DNA of 7,033 bases. Origin: CAZVYJ01 sp964631565. GTDB lineage: Bacteria > Planctomycetota > Phycisphaerae > SM23-33. Shown here piece after piece: positions 1 through 6,275 of this stretch (position 1 is the first letter of the stretch; every line of letters starts with the position of its first letter). The notes under the pieces were generated by a model, which was given only the letters and a program-made list of their open reading frames with translations, made no database searches and was not told the DNA's origin. The position numbers and the translations under genes are program-made. The stretch lies in NCBI GenBank assembly GCA_964631565.1, contig CAZVYJ010000090.1, forward strand, positions 1 to 7,033. Reading direction: 5' to 3'.

Positions 1-532
1 GCCCAAAGCTGTCCAGCGCAGGCGTCTTGCTCTTGCCGCGGCGCTGCGGGCCTTCTGGGGCGGTGGTGGCCGACATCTCCTCCGGCTCGACGCCGGCGCC
101 GAGAAGCGTCAGAACTTCTTCGCGGACGTCTTCAAGCTTAAGGTCGAGGTTCATCAGCACCTGGGCGGCTACTCCGTCCTGCTCACGGAGCAGGCCAAGC
201 AGCAGATGCTCTGTGCCGACGTAATTGTGGTTGAGGTTGCGGGCTTCCTCGATGGAATATTCGATGACCTTCTTGGCCCGCGGGGTCTGGGGCAGCTTGC
301 CCATGGTGACCATGTCCGGGCCGGGCTTCACGAGCTTCTCAACCTCCATGCGGACCTTCTGCAGGTCAACGCCGAGGTTCTTCAGCACGTTCGCGCCGAC
401 GCCGCTGCCTTCCTTGACCAGGCCGAGCAGGATATGCTCGGTGCCGATGTATTCGTGGTTGAACCGCTGAGCCTCCTGATTGGCAAGGCCCATTACCTTC
501 CGTGCACGCTCGGTGAATCGCTCAAACATCAT
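1..532 (-). CDS. clpC: ClpC-type AAA+ unfoldase, N-terminal part (cut by window edge)
   Basis: ClpC is a hexameric Hsp100 ATPase that unfolds proteins and feeds them to the ClpP peptidase in the cytoplasm. Translating the minus strand from the ATG at 532 gives 177 codons with no stop, starting MMFERFTERARKVM. Two Clp_N repeats are visible, each with the signature N-H-x-Y-[IV]-G-T-E-H-[IL]-L-L-G-L, near residues 26-40 and 100-115. The linker then ends TPALDSFG, the usual ClpC junction just before the first AAA+ domain. Neither Walker motif is inside the window, so the ATPase part is unseen. ATG codons at 532 and 529 are both possible starts; a GGGAG about 10 nt upstream (544-548) fits either. 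The two intact Clp_N repeats and this linker favour ClpC over ClpA or ClpB. No CtsR-like operator was recognised upstream. Confidence 0.93.
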   Translation of the reverse strand, partial: MMFERFTERARKVMGLANQEAQRFNHEYIGTEHILLGLVKEGSGVGANVLKNLGVDLQKVRMEVEKLVKPGPDMVTMGKLPQTPRAKKVIEYSIEEARNLNHNYVGTEHLLLGLLREQDGVAAQVLMNLDLKLEDVREEVLTLLGAGVEPEEMSATTAPEGPQRRGKSKTPALDSFG

Positions 533-867
533 AAGTTTTTGGCTCCCTTGCCTCTTTGTGGCTCACGGGATTTTAATTATGGAGGCCATTGTCCGGCAAC
601 CTCCGCTATGCCATTCTATTGCAGGCGCAGGGTCTCATCAACTCCGCTGCACCGCAGCAGACGTCCAATTCTTCTATCGGCCAGATTGGCAGGAAAGTTA
701 AATCGCAGCTAATTATGCTTTTACGGCACATTACGAATAAAATTGCCGCCGGAGGCCTCCTGCCGATAGCATTGGACGCAAACAGGCCGTCTTAGTAATA
801 TATGGTGCCTGGAACCGATATGTTTCAGTAAAAACCAACGCCGGCAAATAAATAAAGGATACGCATC
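533..867. other. Intergenic region between divergent clpC and the DUF6786-like gene
   Basis: This stretch of about 335 bp carries no convincing gene; the short open frames crossing it lack good ribosome sites and family resemblance. It must hold promoters for two divergent genes. The clpC candidate is listed separately. For the rightward gene, only a weak pair was seen: TTGGAC at 772-777 and TAATAT at 796-801 with an 18-nt spacer. A 10-bp perfect palindrome GGAGGCCTCC lies at 751-760, and a small hairpin (GCTGC/GCAGC arms, 3-nt loop) at about 646-658. No tRNA, riboswitch or T-tract terminator was recognised. Confidence 0.5.
570..599 (-). promoter_or_regulatory. Candidate sigma-70-type promoter of clpC
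   Basis: Read on the minus strand, TTGCCG (599-594, 4 of 6 matches to TTGACA) is followed after 18 nt by TAAAAT (575-570, 5 of 6 matches to TATAAT). The -10 box lies about 38 nt before the clpC start, a sensible leader length. It is a consensus match only, and the sigma-factor preferences of this organism are unknown. Confidence 0.35.
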
Positions 868-1986
868 ATGCCGCATAATAATTACGCAGCGGATGTCAAA
901 TTCATAGAAAAATACGCCGAGGTCGTCGAGCTTTCCGCCGGTGACGACGCGCGAATCGCCGTCGTGCCGGATTACCAGGGCAGAGTCATGACCTCCACGC
1001 TTGAAGGCGGGAATGGCGCGAGCTTCGGGTTTATCAACTATGACTTCATCGCGGCCGGACAGGACAGCCCGGCCTTCAACAACTACGGCGGCGAAGACCG
1101 CTTCTGGCTCGGCCCGGAAGGCGGCCAATTCTCGCTGTGGTTCCGGCCCGGCAAACCGATGGACACCGACCACTGGTTTACGCCCAAGGGTTTTTCGTCC
1201 GGCCCGTTCAAGGTAACCGATCAGAGCGCAACATCAGTCGAAATGACTTCGCAATTCAGCGTCACCAACTATTCCGACACGAAATTCGACTGCGCGGTGA
1301 AACGCACCGTGAACATTCTCGATGCGGCGACAATCGCGGCCAAATTCGGAACGGATATTCCAGACAACCTCGCCATGGTCGCCTACGAGTCGGTCAACAC
1401 GCTGACCAACGCGGGCAAGGCGGCATGGGCACGCAAGAGCGGCCTGCTGAGCATATGGATTCTCGGCATGCTCAAGGCCCTGCCGCATGGAAAGGTTATC
1501 GTTCCGTTCGTCAAGGGCAGCGAAGCGAAGCTCGGCAAAAAGGCCACCACCGACTACTTCGGGGAAATCCCAGCCTCCCGCTGCACCGTGACTGACGAGT
1601 ATCTGCTGCTGACCTGCGACGGGAAATACCGCTGCAAAATAGGCATTTCGCCGGCCCGCTCGAAGAATGTGCTCGGAAGCTACGACCCGGATAACCGGGT
1701 GCTTACCATCGTGCAGTTCAGCCTGCCGGAAAAAGCCGCGACGCTGCCCTACGTAAACAGCCTGTGGGAAATACAAGATAAGCCCTTCGCCGGCGACGTG
1801 ATTAACTCATACAACGACAACGTTCTGCCGTTCTACGAGATGGAGACATCCAGCCCGGCTGCGGAGCTGAAACCCGGCAAGTCGATAACGCACACGCATC
1901 GAACCTGCCACATGACGGGCGACCTGAAAGAACTCAACGGCATAGCCAAGGCCGTTCTCGGCGTGGACCTGACGAAGATTTATTGA
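868..1986 (+). CDS. DUF6786-like protein, probable galactose-mutarotase-like fold
   Basis: The 372-residue product has no signal peptide or membrane segment, so it should be cytoplasmic. The start is supported by AAGGA at 857-861, 8 nt before the ATG. The N-terminal half resembles the mutarotase-like beta-sandwich families: a V-P-D-Y-Q-G-R-V strand at residues 33-40 and a conserved-looking GGEDRFWLGPEGG at 74-86, comparable to the G-G-H-x-L-W-x-x-P-E element of DUF4380-type proteins. A His-rich stretch, HTHRTCHMTGDL, sits near residues 342-353. From memory the whole sequence fits the DUF6786 family, but this could not be searched. Members have no established reaction; binding or isomerising a sugar-like ligand is inferred from the fold only. 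It is the first of three same-strand genes, but the 87-nt gap to the next leaves co-transcription open. Confidence 0.7.
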   Translation: MPHNNYAADVKFIEKYAEVVELSAGDDARIAVVPDYQGRVMTSTLEGGNGASFGFINYDFIAAGQDSPAFNNYGGEDRFWLGPEGGQFSLWFRPGKPMDTDHWFTPKGFSSGPFKVTDQSATSVEMTSQFSVTNYSDTKFDCAVKRTVNILDAATIAAKFGTDIPDNLAMVAYESVNTLTNAGKAAWARKSGLLSIWILGMLKALPHGKVIVPFVKGSEAKLGKKATTDYFGEIPASRCTVTDEYLLLTCDGKYRCKIGISPARSKNVLGSYDPDNRVLTIVQFSLPEKAATLPYVNSLWEIQDKPFAGDVINSYNDNVLPFYEMETSSPAAELKPGKSITHTHRTCHMTGDLKELNGIAKAVLGVDLTKIY

Positions 1987-2017
1987 AATCCAAGATTCCA
2001 GATACGAGATTTGAAAT
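1983..2017. repeat. Degenerate 7-nt tandem repeat overlapping a stop codon
   Basis: Five consecutive heptamers can be read: TTGAAAT, CCAAGAT, TCCAGAT, ACGAGAT, TTGAAAT. All end in A-[AG/A]-A-T-like tails, and the first and last are identical. The array starts inside the last codons of the upstream gene (its TGA is 1984-1986) and fills the left half of the 87-bp gap. The 3' end also contains the small palindrome GATTT-G-AAATC. The periodicity was found by eye. Confidence 0.45.
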
Positions 2018-2045
2018 CAATGTCCGTTTGCCTCCAACGGGCGAG

Positions 2046-2061
2046 CGGAACAATTGTTCCG
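2046..2061. promoter_or_regulatory. 16-bp perfect palindrome, candidate operator
   Basis: CGGAACAATTGTTCCG is identical to its own reverse complement. Its last base is the first G of the GGGGAG ribosome binding site of the Tat-signal gene. The position would let a dimeric regulator, or an mRNA hairpin, affect transcription or ribosome loading. No specific regulator family was recognised from the sequence. Confidence 0.4.
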
Positions 2062-2073
2062 GGGAGAATGAAG

Positions 2074-2667
2074 ATGAACAGGCGAGAATTTTTCAAGACT
2101 GCCATCGGCGGCGCGGTCGCCGTCGGCGGCATGGGCGCGCTGGGCCGGTTCGCATCGGCGGCTGAAACGCCGACCACCATGCCCGAAAAAGTCGACGCCA
2201 ATCAGCTCGCAATCGCAGCCGACAAGTATTTCATCAAAGGCGACCTGACATGCAGCGAGTCGATTCTGTGGGCCGGCTGCGACGCGCTGAACATCAAAAA
2301 CGATCTCATACCCGATATCGCGCTGGGTCTGGGCGGCGGAATAGGTTGGCAAGGCAAGACGTGCGGCATAATCACTGGCGCCGCGATGGTCATATCGCTC
2401 GCGGTGGCGGCCAAAGAGAAAAACTACAAGCCCAAAAAGAAACGCACGCTGTTCGCGGCAGGCGACCTGTACAAAAAGTTCGAGACCGCCTGCGGCTCGT
2501 GCGACTGCCTGACGTTGTGCGGCCTGGACCTGACCACGCCGGAAGGTCGCGAAAAACTGGAGTCGGAAGTCAAGGCCAAACGATGCGCCAAGTTCGTGCA
2601 GGCAGGCGCCAAGTTGCTGGCCGAGCAGCTCAACGAAGTGCTCAAGCCGCAGGAAAAGAAGACTTAG
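2074..2667 (+). CDS. Tat-exported C_GCAxxG_C_C-type putative redox protein
   Basis: The 197-residue product starts MNRREFFKTAIGG, a twin-arginine signal (R3-R4-E-F-F-K), then a hydrophobic Gly/Ala stretch and an A-S-A-A cleavage region near residues 27-30. Export across the cytoplasmic membrane by Tat, usually after folding or cofactor loading, is therefore expected. The mature part matches the C_GCAxxG_C_C family of putative redox-active proteins: C60 in a T-C-S-E helix, G-L-G-G-G-I-G-W-Q-G-K-T-C97-G-I-I-T-G (the family C-G-A-x-x-G motif, with Ile for Ala), C145 before the G-L-D-L-T-T-P-E-G element, and C171 in R-C-A-K-F-V. Four further cysteines (69, 140, 143, 149) are additional, and residues 140-149 form C-x2-C-x-C-x3-C. 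GGGGAG at 2061-2066 is 7 nt before the ATG at 2074; the in-frame ATG at 2068 and TTG at 2011 fit worse. The redox role is a family-level suggestion, not demonstrated. Confidence 0.8.
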   Translation: MNRREFFKTAIGGAVAVGGMGALGRFASAAETPTTMPEKVDANQLAIAADKYFIKGDLTCSESILWAGCDALNIKNDLIPDIALGLGGGIGWQGKTCGIITGAAMVISLAVAAKEKNYKPKKKRTLFAAGDLYKKFETACGSCDCLTLCGLDLTTPEGREKLESEVKAKRCAKFVQAGAKLLAEQLNEVLKPQEKKT

Positions 2668-2708
2668 CGGTACGATAAATCAGAAAAATCATCAAGGGAA
2701 GAGCGACG

Positions 2709-3470
2709 ATGAAACAGGCTGTTCTGCTGTCGATGATTTTGCCGCTGGCGCTGGGCGGCTGCTCGAGCGAGGCGGTGTTCAGCGGCGTCGACGCCGCGAA
2801 GGTCGCCGCACTGATGGCCGACGACATGCAGCCGGGCCGGCCGAAGCTCATCAGGCGGAGCATGTTCGCCATCGACTACGAAAACTGGCTGAAGGTTGAC
2901 AAAACATGGACCGGCAAAGTCTCCGCGACAGCCAAGTGCACCCGCGCCTCGCATTACAGCTCGCTCAAGACGCACCGCTACCCGGAAGATGAGAAAATGA
3001 TTCTCGCCGAACTCGTCGAGCGGGTGCTGCGCGAAACCAACGGCAAACTTGCAGGCAGCAGCGTCTCGGGGCTGAAAAACATTCAGCCGGTCGAGGTCCG
3101 CGTCGATAAAGACTCCGCTTCGACGACGCTCTGCGGCGTGCCGCGGCAGGAACTGCTGAAGACGCTCGGGAACGGGCTGAGCGATATTGTCTGGTATATG
3201 GGCCGCCGGCCGGCTGACTACAAAGAACTCGACAACGGTTTCGAGTTTTCGATGCAGCCATTGCACGCCACCGACAACGACTCACCTATCATGGTTATTC
3301 TGACCATCGAGCATGATGCTCCGTCGCATGTCATGAAGGCCATGGCGTGGAACAAGGATAACCCGGAAGAACTCATCGACGGCAAACAGCTCGAAAGGCT
3401 CGTGCGTCAGGCGGCGATTTACCTGCTCACACGGCATAACAAGCTCAGAACCACGCCGGCGAAAGAGTGA
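2709..3470 (+). CDS. Predicted lipoprotein of unknown function
   Basis: I do not recognise the family. The 253-residue product begins MKQAVLLSMILPLALGGCSS, a type II signal peptide with lipobox L15-G-G-C18, so the mature protein should be lipid-anchored outside the cytoplasmic membrane. The rest is soluble and mixed in composition, with two further cysteines (C77, C142) that could form a disulfide. No catalytic motif, repeat or second membrane segment is visible. The start is supported by a GGGAAG-type site about 7 nt upstream (2696-2701). The gene follows the Tat-exported protein after 41 nt on the same strand, so the two are plausibly co-transcribed and act in the same envelope compartment; this is inference from spacing. 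It converges with another lipoprotein gene. Confidence 0.75.
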   Translation: MKQAVLLSMILPLALGGCSSEAVFSGVDAAKVAALMADDMQPGRPKLIRRSMFAIDYENWLKVDKTWTGKVSATAKCTRASHYSSLKTHRYPEDEKMILAELVERVLRETNGKLAGSSVSGLKNIQPVEVRVDKDSASTTLCGVPRQELLKTLGNGLSDIVWYMGRRPADYKELDNGFEFSMQPLHATDNDSPIMVILTIEHDAPSHVMKAMAWNKDNPEELIDGKQLERLVRQAAIYLLTRHNKLRTTPAKE

Positions 3471-3493
3471 TCCATCACTCCCCTTCGTCAGGC
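3455..3493. terminator. Hairpin shared by two convergent gene ends
   Basis: The core is GAGTGA, loop TCCA, TCACTC (3465-3480). The plus-strand TGA (3468-3470) lies in the left arm and the minus-strand stop (3475-3477) in the right arm. After an internal loop (A against CCC) pairing resumes as GGCGAA with TTCGTC (one G-T wobble), then GCC with GGC across a bulged A. No T-tract follows on either strand, so a classical intrinsic terminator is not proven. Protection of both transcript ends is equally possible. Confidence 0.4.
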
Positions 3494-4200
3494 AGAAACG
3501 GCGTCAGATCGAATTGCTCAACCACCTGCATCCGGTCATTCGGTCCGACTAAAATACCAGCAATATACCATCGCCCGATATTGTCTTTTTTTATCAGGTG
3601 CAACAGCGTTCCATCGGAAAGTTGGTAACTGTCTAACAGCAAGTCAACATAATGAAGATTATCGTCATCCTTCTCATATAAAAGTTTTGATGAGACCTCT
3701 TTCGCCCCGGATTTATTTATGGCTGGCTCGGCGTCCGTCATATACATCCCCGCTTTGAGAACGGGTACTATTTCGCTCGCCCGCCCGATCCATACCCATG
3801 CCGTCTTGTAGCGTGCAGATACCGAAGCTTTACCCGATGTCTCCCGTTCATCGACAAAGCAGTATACATTATCAGCCAGCCTGGCCCTGAGCTGGTCATC
3901 GATAGTAGCTGCATTCGGAAGCTGTTGAAATTCATATATAGACTTCAGGCCGAATTGTTTCACAAGTTCACCAAGCGTGACGTCTGATTTTCTGTAAACG
4001 GTATATTTTTCTTCCTCTTCAGTGCGAACAAAGCCATTTGTCTTAAGCTGCTCGACAAGCGTAGCTACCATTTTGTCACGCTTGTAGTTGGTGTCATCAG
4101 ACGTTTTGTAGCTTGAAGTACTGCTGCAGCCGGTAAATGCCACAACTGCCACGCACCCGATAAGTATCAGATTCGCCGTATTGTGATATCTCTTTTGCAT
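3475..4200 (-). CDS. Predicted lipoprotein of unknown function, lower-GC gene
   Basis: I do not recognise the family. The ATG at 4200 gives 241 residues beginning MQKRYHNTANLILIGCVAVV, with lipobox F22-T-G-C25 followed by S-S-T-S-S, typical of a lipidated cysteine and flexible tether. A longer frame reaches 4317, but its first 39 residues would bury the signal peptide, and GGGG at 4207-4210 fits the 4200 start. The mature part is soluble and charged, with an E-E-E-E-K stretch near residues 61-65 and no evident catalytic motif. Base composition is clearly more AT-rich than the flanks: a hand count gives 24 G+C of 60 in 3601-3660 against 43 of 60 in 5101-5160 within fhs. This suggests later acquisition or weak codon selection. 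It shows no obvious sequence similarity to the neighbouring lipoprotein. Confidence 0.75.
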   Translation of the reverse strand: MQKRYHNTANLILIGCVAVVAFTGCSSTSSYKTSDDTNYKRDKMVATLVEQLKTNGFVRTEEEEKYTVYRKSDVTLGELVKQFGLKSIYEFQQLPNAATIDDQLRARLADNVYCFVDERETSGKASVSARYKTAWVWIGRASEIVPVLKAGMYMTDAEPAINKSGAKEVSSKLLYEKDDDNLHYVDLLLDSYQLSDGTLLHLIKKDNIGRWYIAGILVGPNDRMQVVEQFDLTPFLPDEGE

Positions 4201-4281
4201 TTCGCACCCCGCTGTCATGTATGCCCAAAACTCCACACATGAAAATCTTTTTGACGCAGTTACCCGGTGCAGATGAATGGT

Positions 4282-4298
4282 CATGTTACCAGAACATG
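4282..4298. promoter_or_regulatory. Inverted repeat upstream of the minus-strand lipoprotein gene
   Basis: CATGTT and AACATG form perfect 6-bp arms around a 5-bp spacer (ACCAG). The repeat lies between the fhs terminator and the lipoprotein start at 4200, where that gene's promoter must be. A dimeric regulator site is possible, but short inverted repeats of this size also occur by chance. Confidence 0.25.
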
Positions 4299-4317
4299 CC
4301 TGGTGTCGCCAATGCAT

Positions 4318-4353
4318 AAAAAAGCGTGGCGGCCCATGAAGGGCGCGCCACGC
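4318..4353 (-). terminator. Intrinsic terminator of fhs
   Basis: On the minus strand a 12-bp GC-rich stem is followed directly by six T residues (the A-run at 4318-4323). The arms are 4324-4335 (GCGTGGCG then GCCC) and 4341-4353 (GGGC, one bulged G, CGCCACGC), with a 5-nt loop at 4336-4340. The plus strand has no T-run after the stem, so it acts leftward only. A 12-bp palindrome at 4347-4358 (GCCACGCGTGGC) overlaps the right arm and could form a competing structure. It ends transcription of fhs 104 bp beyond its stop codon. Confidence 0.85.
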
Positions 4354-4373
4354 GTGGCTGTTGCATTATGAGG

Positions 4374-4440
4374 GTGCCACGGGATGCTTGCATCCCGTGT
4401 TGCCTCTGAGTGAACACGGCTTGCGAGCAAGCCGTGCCAC
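4374..4440. repeat. REP/BIME-like pair of perfect hairpins in the fhs 3' untranslated region
   Basis: Two palindromes of the same design lie 15 bp apart. The first has arms CACGGGATG (4378-4386) and CATCCCGTG (4391-4399) with loop CTTG. The second has arms CACGGCTTG (4415-4423) and CAAGCCGTG (4428-4436) with loop CGAG. Both stems are perfect, 9 bp, with tetraloops, and share CACGG heads and CCGTG tails. The heptamer GTGCCAC occurs at 4374-4380 and 4434-4440, exactly 60 bp apart, marking a unit boundary. An alternative stem, CCGTGTT (4395-4401) with AACACGG (4413-4419), links the two. This matches the layout of repetitive extragenic palindromes; no RAYT transposase gene is in the window. Confidence 0.7.
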
Positions 4441-4456
4441 CCACCAATTTGGCTGC

Positions 4457-6205
4457 TTAGAACATGCCGATGACTTCTCCGCTTTCGTCGAGGTCGACGT
4501 CCATGAACGCCGGTCGCGACGGCAGGCCGGGCATGGTCCGCATCTGCCCCAGCAGCGGATAGAGGAAGCCCGCACCGGCGGCCGCCCGCACTTCGCGGAC
4601 AGGCACGGTGAAGCCGGTCGGCACGCCCTTCAGCGTCGGGTCGTGCGACAGACTCAGGTGTGTCTTGGCCATGCATATCGGCAGATGCGACAGGCCGGCC
4701 TTCTCGTACGAGGCAATCTGCTTCTCAGCCAGCGGCTCGAATGTCACGCCGGCGGCCTGGTAGATTTCCTTCGCGATGGTCTCGATCTTCTTCTTGATGG
4801 GCATGTTGTCGGGATACAGCAGCTTGAAGTTCGAGGGCTTCTCGCATGCCTTTACGACTGCCTTGGCCAGCTCGACGGCGCCCTTGCCGCCTTCTGCCCA
4901 GTGATTGGCCAGCAGCGCCGCCTCGGCGCCGGCCGACTCGGCAGCCTTGCGGGCCAGCTCGATTTCCGCGTCGCTGTCGGTCGGGAAACGGTTGATGGCC
5001 ACCACCACCGGCACGCCGAACTTCTTCGCAATGGCGATATTCCGCTGGAGGTTGCAGACGCCTTTTTCGAGCAGCGCGAGGTTTTCGGTCGTGTAGGCCT
5101 TGTCGAGCGGCTTGCCGGGCGTGACCTTCGGCCCGCCGCCGTGCATCTTCAGCGCGCGAATCGTGCCGACGAGCACGACACAGTTTGGCTTCAGGCCGCT
5201 GGCGCGGCACTTGATGTCCATGAATTTTTCCATGCCGATGTCGGCGCCGAAGCCGGATTCCGTAACAACGTAATCGGCCAGTTTGAGCGCTATCTTGTCG
5301 GCGATAATCGAGTTGTTGCCATGGGCGATGTTCGCGAACGGGCCGGCGTGCACGAACGCGGGCTGGCCCTCGAGCGTCTGCATGAGGTTCGGCTTGATGG
5401 CGTCTTTCATGAGCACCATCATCGCGCCGGCACAGCCGATCTGCTCAGCTGTCACGGGGTCGCCGTCTTTGTTCATGGCGACGATTATCCGGCCGAGCCG
5501 CTTGCGCATGTCCTTCACGTCGCTTGCGAGCGCCAGGATGGCCATGATTTCCGATGCAACGGAAATATCAAACCCTGTCTTGCGGTTAGGGCCGTCCATC
5601 CAGTTGTCGCTCAGGCCGGTCTCGATGAATCGCAGGGCGGCGTCGTTCACGTCGACCACGCGGCGCCACGTAATCGTGTCCGGGTCGATATTCAGGCGCG
5701 GCAGGCCGGTCTCGGCCCAGGCTGCTTCGTCGGTGTGGGCCTCGTGCTTGACCCTGGCGTCGATGGCGGCCGCCAGCAGGTTGTTGGCGATGCTTACGGC
5801 GTGGATGTCGCCGGTGAGGTGGAGGTTGAACTCCTCCATCGGTATGACCTGGCTGTAACCGCCGCCGGCCGCCCCGCCCTTGATGCCGAACGTCGGACCC
5901 ATCGATGGCTGGCGGATGCAGAGAATGACCTTCTTGCCGATAGCGCCGAGCGCCTGCGTCAGGCCGACCGATGTGGTGGTCTTGCCTTCGCCAAGCGGCG
6001 TGGGGGTAATAGCGGTAACGTCGATGTACTTGCCGGACGGTTTGCCGGCCAGGCGGTCAAGAATGCTCAGCTTGACCTTGGCCTTAACGTCGCCGTAAGG
6101 CTCCAGCTCTTCCGGAAGGATGCCGGCCCTGGCGGCGATTTCCGTAATTTTCAGGGGCTTGGCGGCCCTTGAAATTGCTATGTCTGAAGGCACGGATTTA
6201 CTCAC
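4457..6205 (-). CDS. fhs: Formate-tetrahydrofolate ligase
   Basis: This enzyme couples ATP hydrolysis to joining formate and tetrahydrofolate into 10-formyl-tetrahydrofolate, in the cytoplasm. It is a key step of the methyl branch of the Wood-Ljungdahl pathway and of folate C1 supply, and is reversible. The 582-residue product starts at GTG 6205 (SKSVPSDIAISRAAK), with AAGGAG at 6212-6217, 6 nt upstream. Visible motifs: the ATP-binding loop T-P-T-P-L-G-E-G-K-T-T-T at 67-78; the signature R-Q-P-S-M-G-P-T-F-G-I-K-G-G-A-A-G-G-G-Y at 98-117; N-L-H-L-T-G-D-I-H-A at 127-136; and the C-terminal T-M-P-G-L-P-S-R-P-A. Residues about 154-167 (HEAHTDEAAWAETG) look like an extra loop compared with the short clostridial form as I remember it. 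The protein is otherwise full length. It lies 178 nt downstream of the corrinoid gene on the same strand, possibly one transcript. Confidence 0.97.
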   Translation of the reverse strand: MSKSVPSDIAISRAAKPLKITEIAARAGILPEELEPYGDVKAKVKLSILDRLAGKPSGKYIDVTAITPTPLGEGKTTTSVGLTQALGAIGKKVILCIRQPSMGPTFGIKGGAAGGGYSQVIPMEEFNLHLTGDIHAVSIANNLLAAAIDARVKHEAHTDEAAWAETGLPRLNIDPDTITWRRVVDVNDAALRFIETGLSDNWMDGPNRKTGFDISVASEIMAILALASDVKDMRKRLGRIIVAMNKDGDPVTAEQIGCAGAMMVLMKDAIKPNLMQTLEGQPAFVHAGPFANIAHGNNSIIADKIALKLADYVVTESGFGADIGMEKFMDIKCRASGLKPNCVVLVGTIRALKMHGGGPKVTPGKPLDKAYTTENLALLEKGVCNLQRNIAIAKKFGVPVVVAINRFPTDSDAEIELARKAAESAGAEAALLANHWAEGGKGAVELAKAVVKACEKPSNFKLLYPDNMPIKKKIETIAKEIYQAAGVTFEPLAEKQIASYEKAGLSHLPICMAKTHLSLSHDPTLKGVPTGFTVPVREVRAAAGAGFLYPLLGQMRTMPGLPSRPAFMDVDLDESGEVIGMF

Positions 6206-6275
6206 ATCAATCTCCTTTATGGGTGGCTTAAAAAGTTCGGCCTGAAGCGCCAATAATTCAGAGTAGCGTTTTGAA

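Noticed and set aside
206..712. 168-codon plus-strand frame over the clpC region
   Set aside because: It is antisense to an unmistakable ClpC N-terminal domain and shows no family resemblance.
721..1776. Minus-strand frames antisense to the DUF6786-like gene (721-1173 and 1234-1776)
   Set aside because: They have Arg/Ala/Gly-rich shadow composition and lack ribosome sites; the plus-strand gene has a good start and family-like motifs.
4201..4317. N-terminal extension of the minus-strand lipoprotein to 4317
   Set aside because: It would place 39 residues before a clear type II signal peptide and make the lipobox non-functional.
4374..4440. CRISPR-like repeat pair
   Set aside because: The two palindromes differ in their inner stems and are only two in number, with no regular spacers or cas genes nearby; a REP-type element fits better.
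4361..6172. 603-codon open frame on the plus strand, antisense to fhs
   Set aside because: It mirrors the strongly conserved fhs frame in GC-rich DNA, has no plausible ribosome site, resembles no protein family I recognise, and starts inside the hairpin repeats and terminator region.
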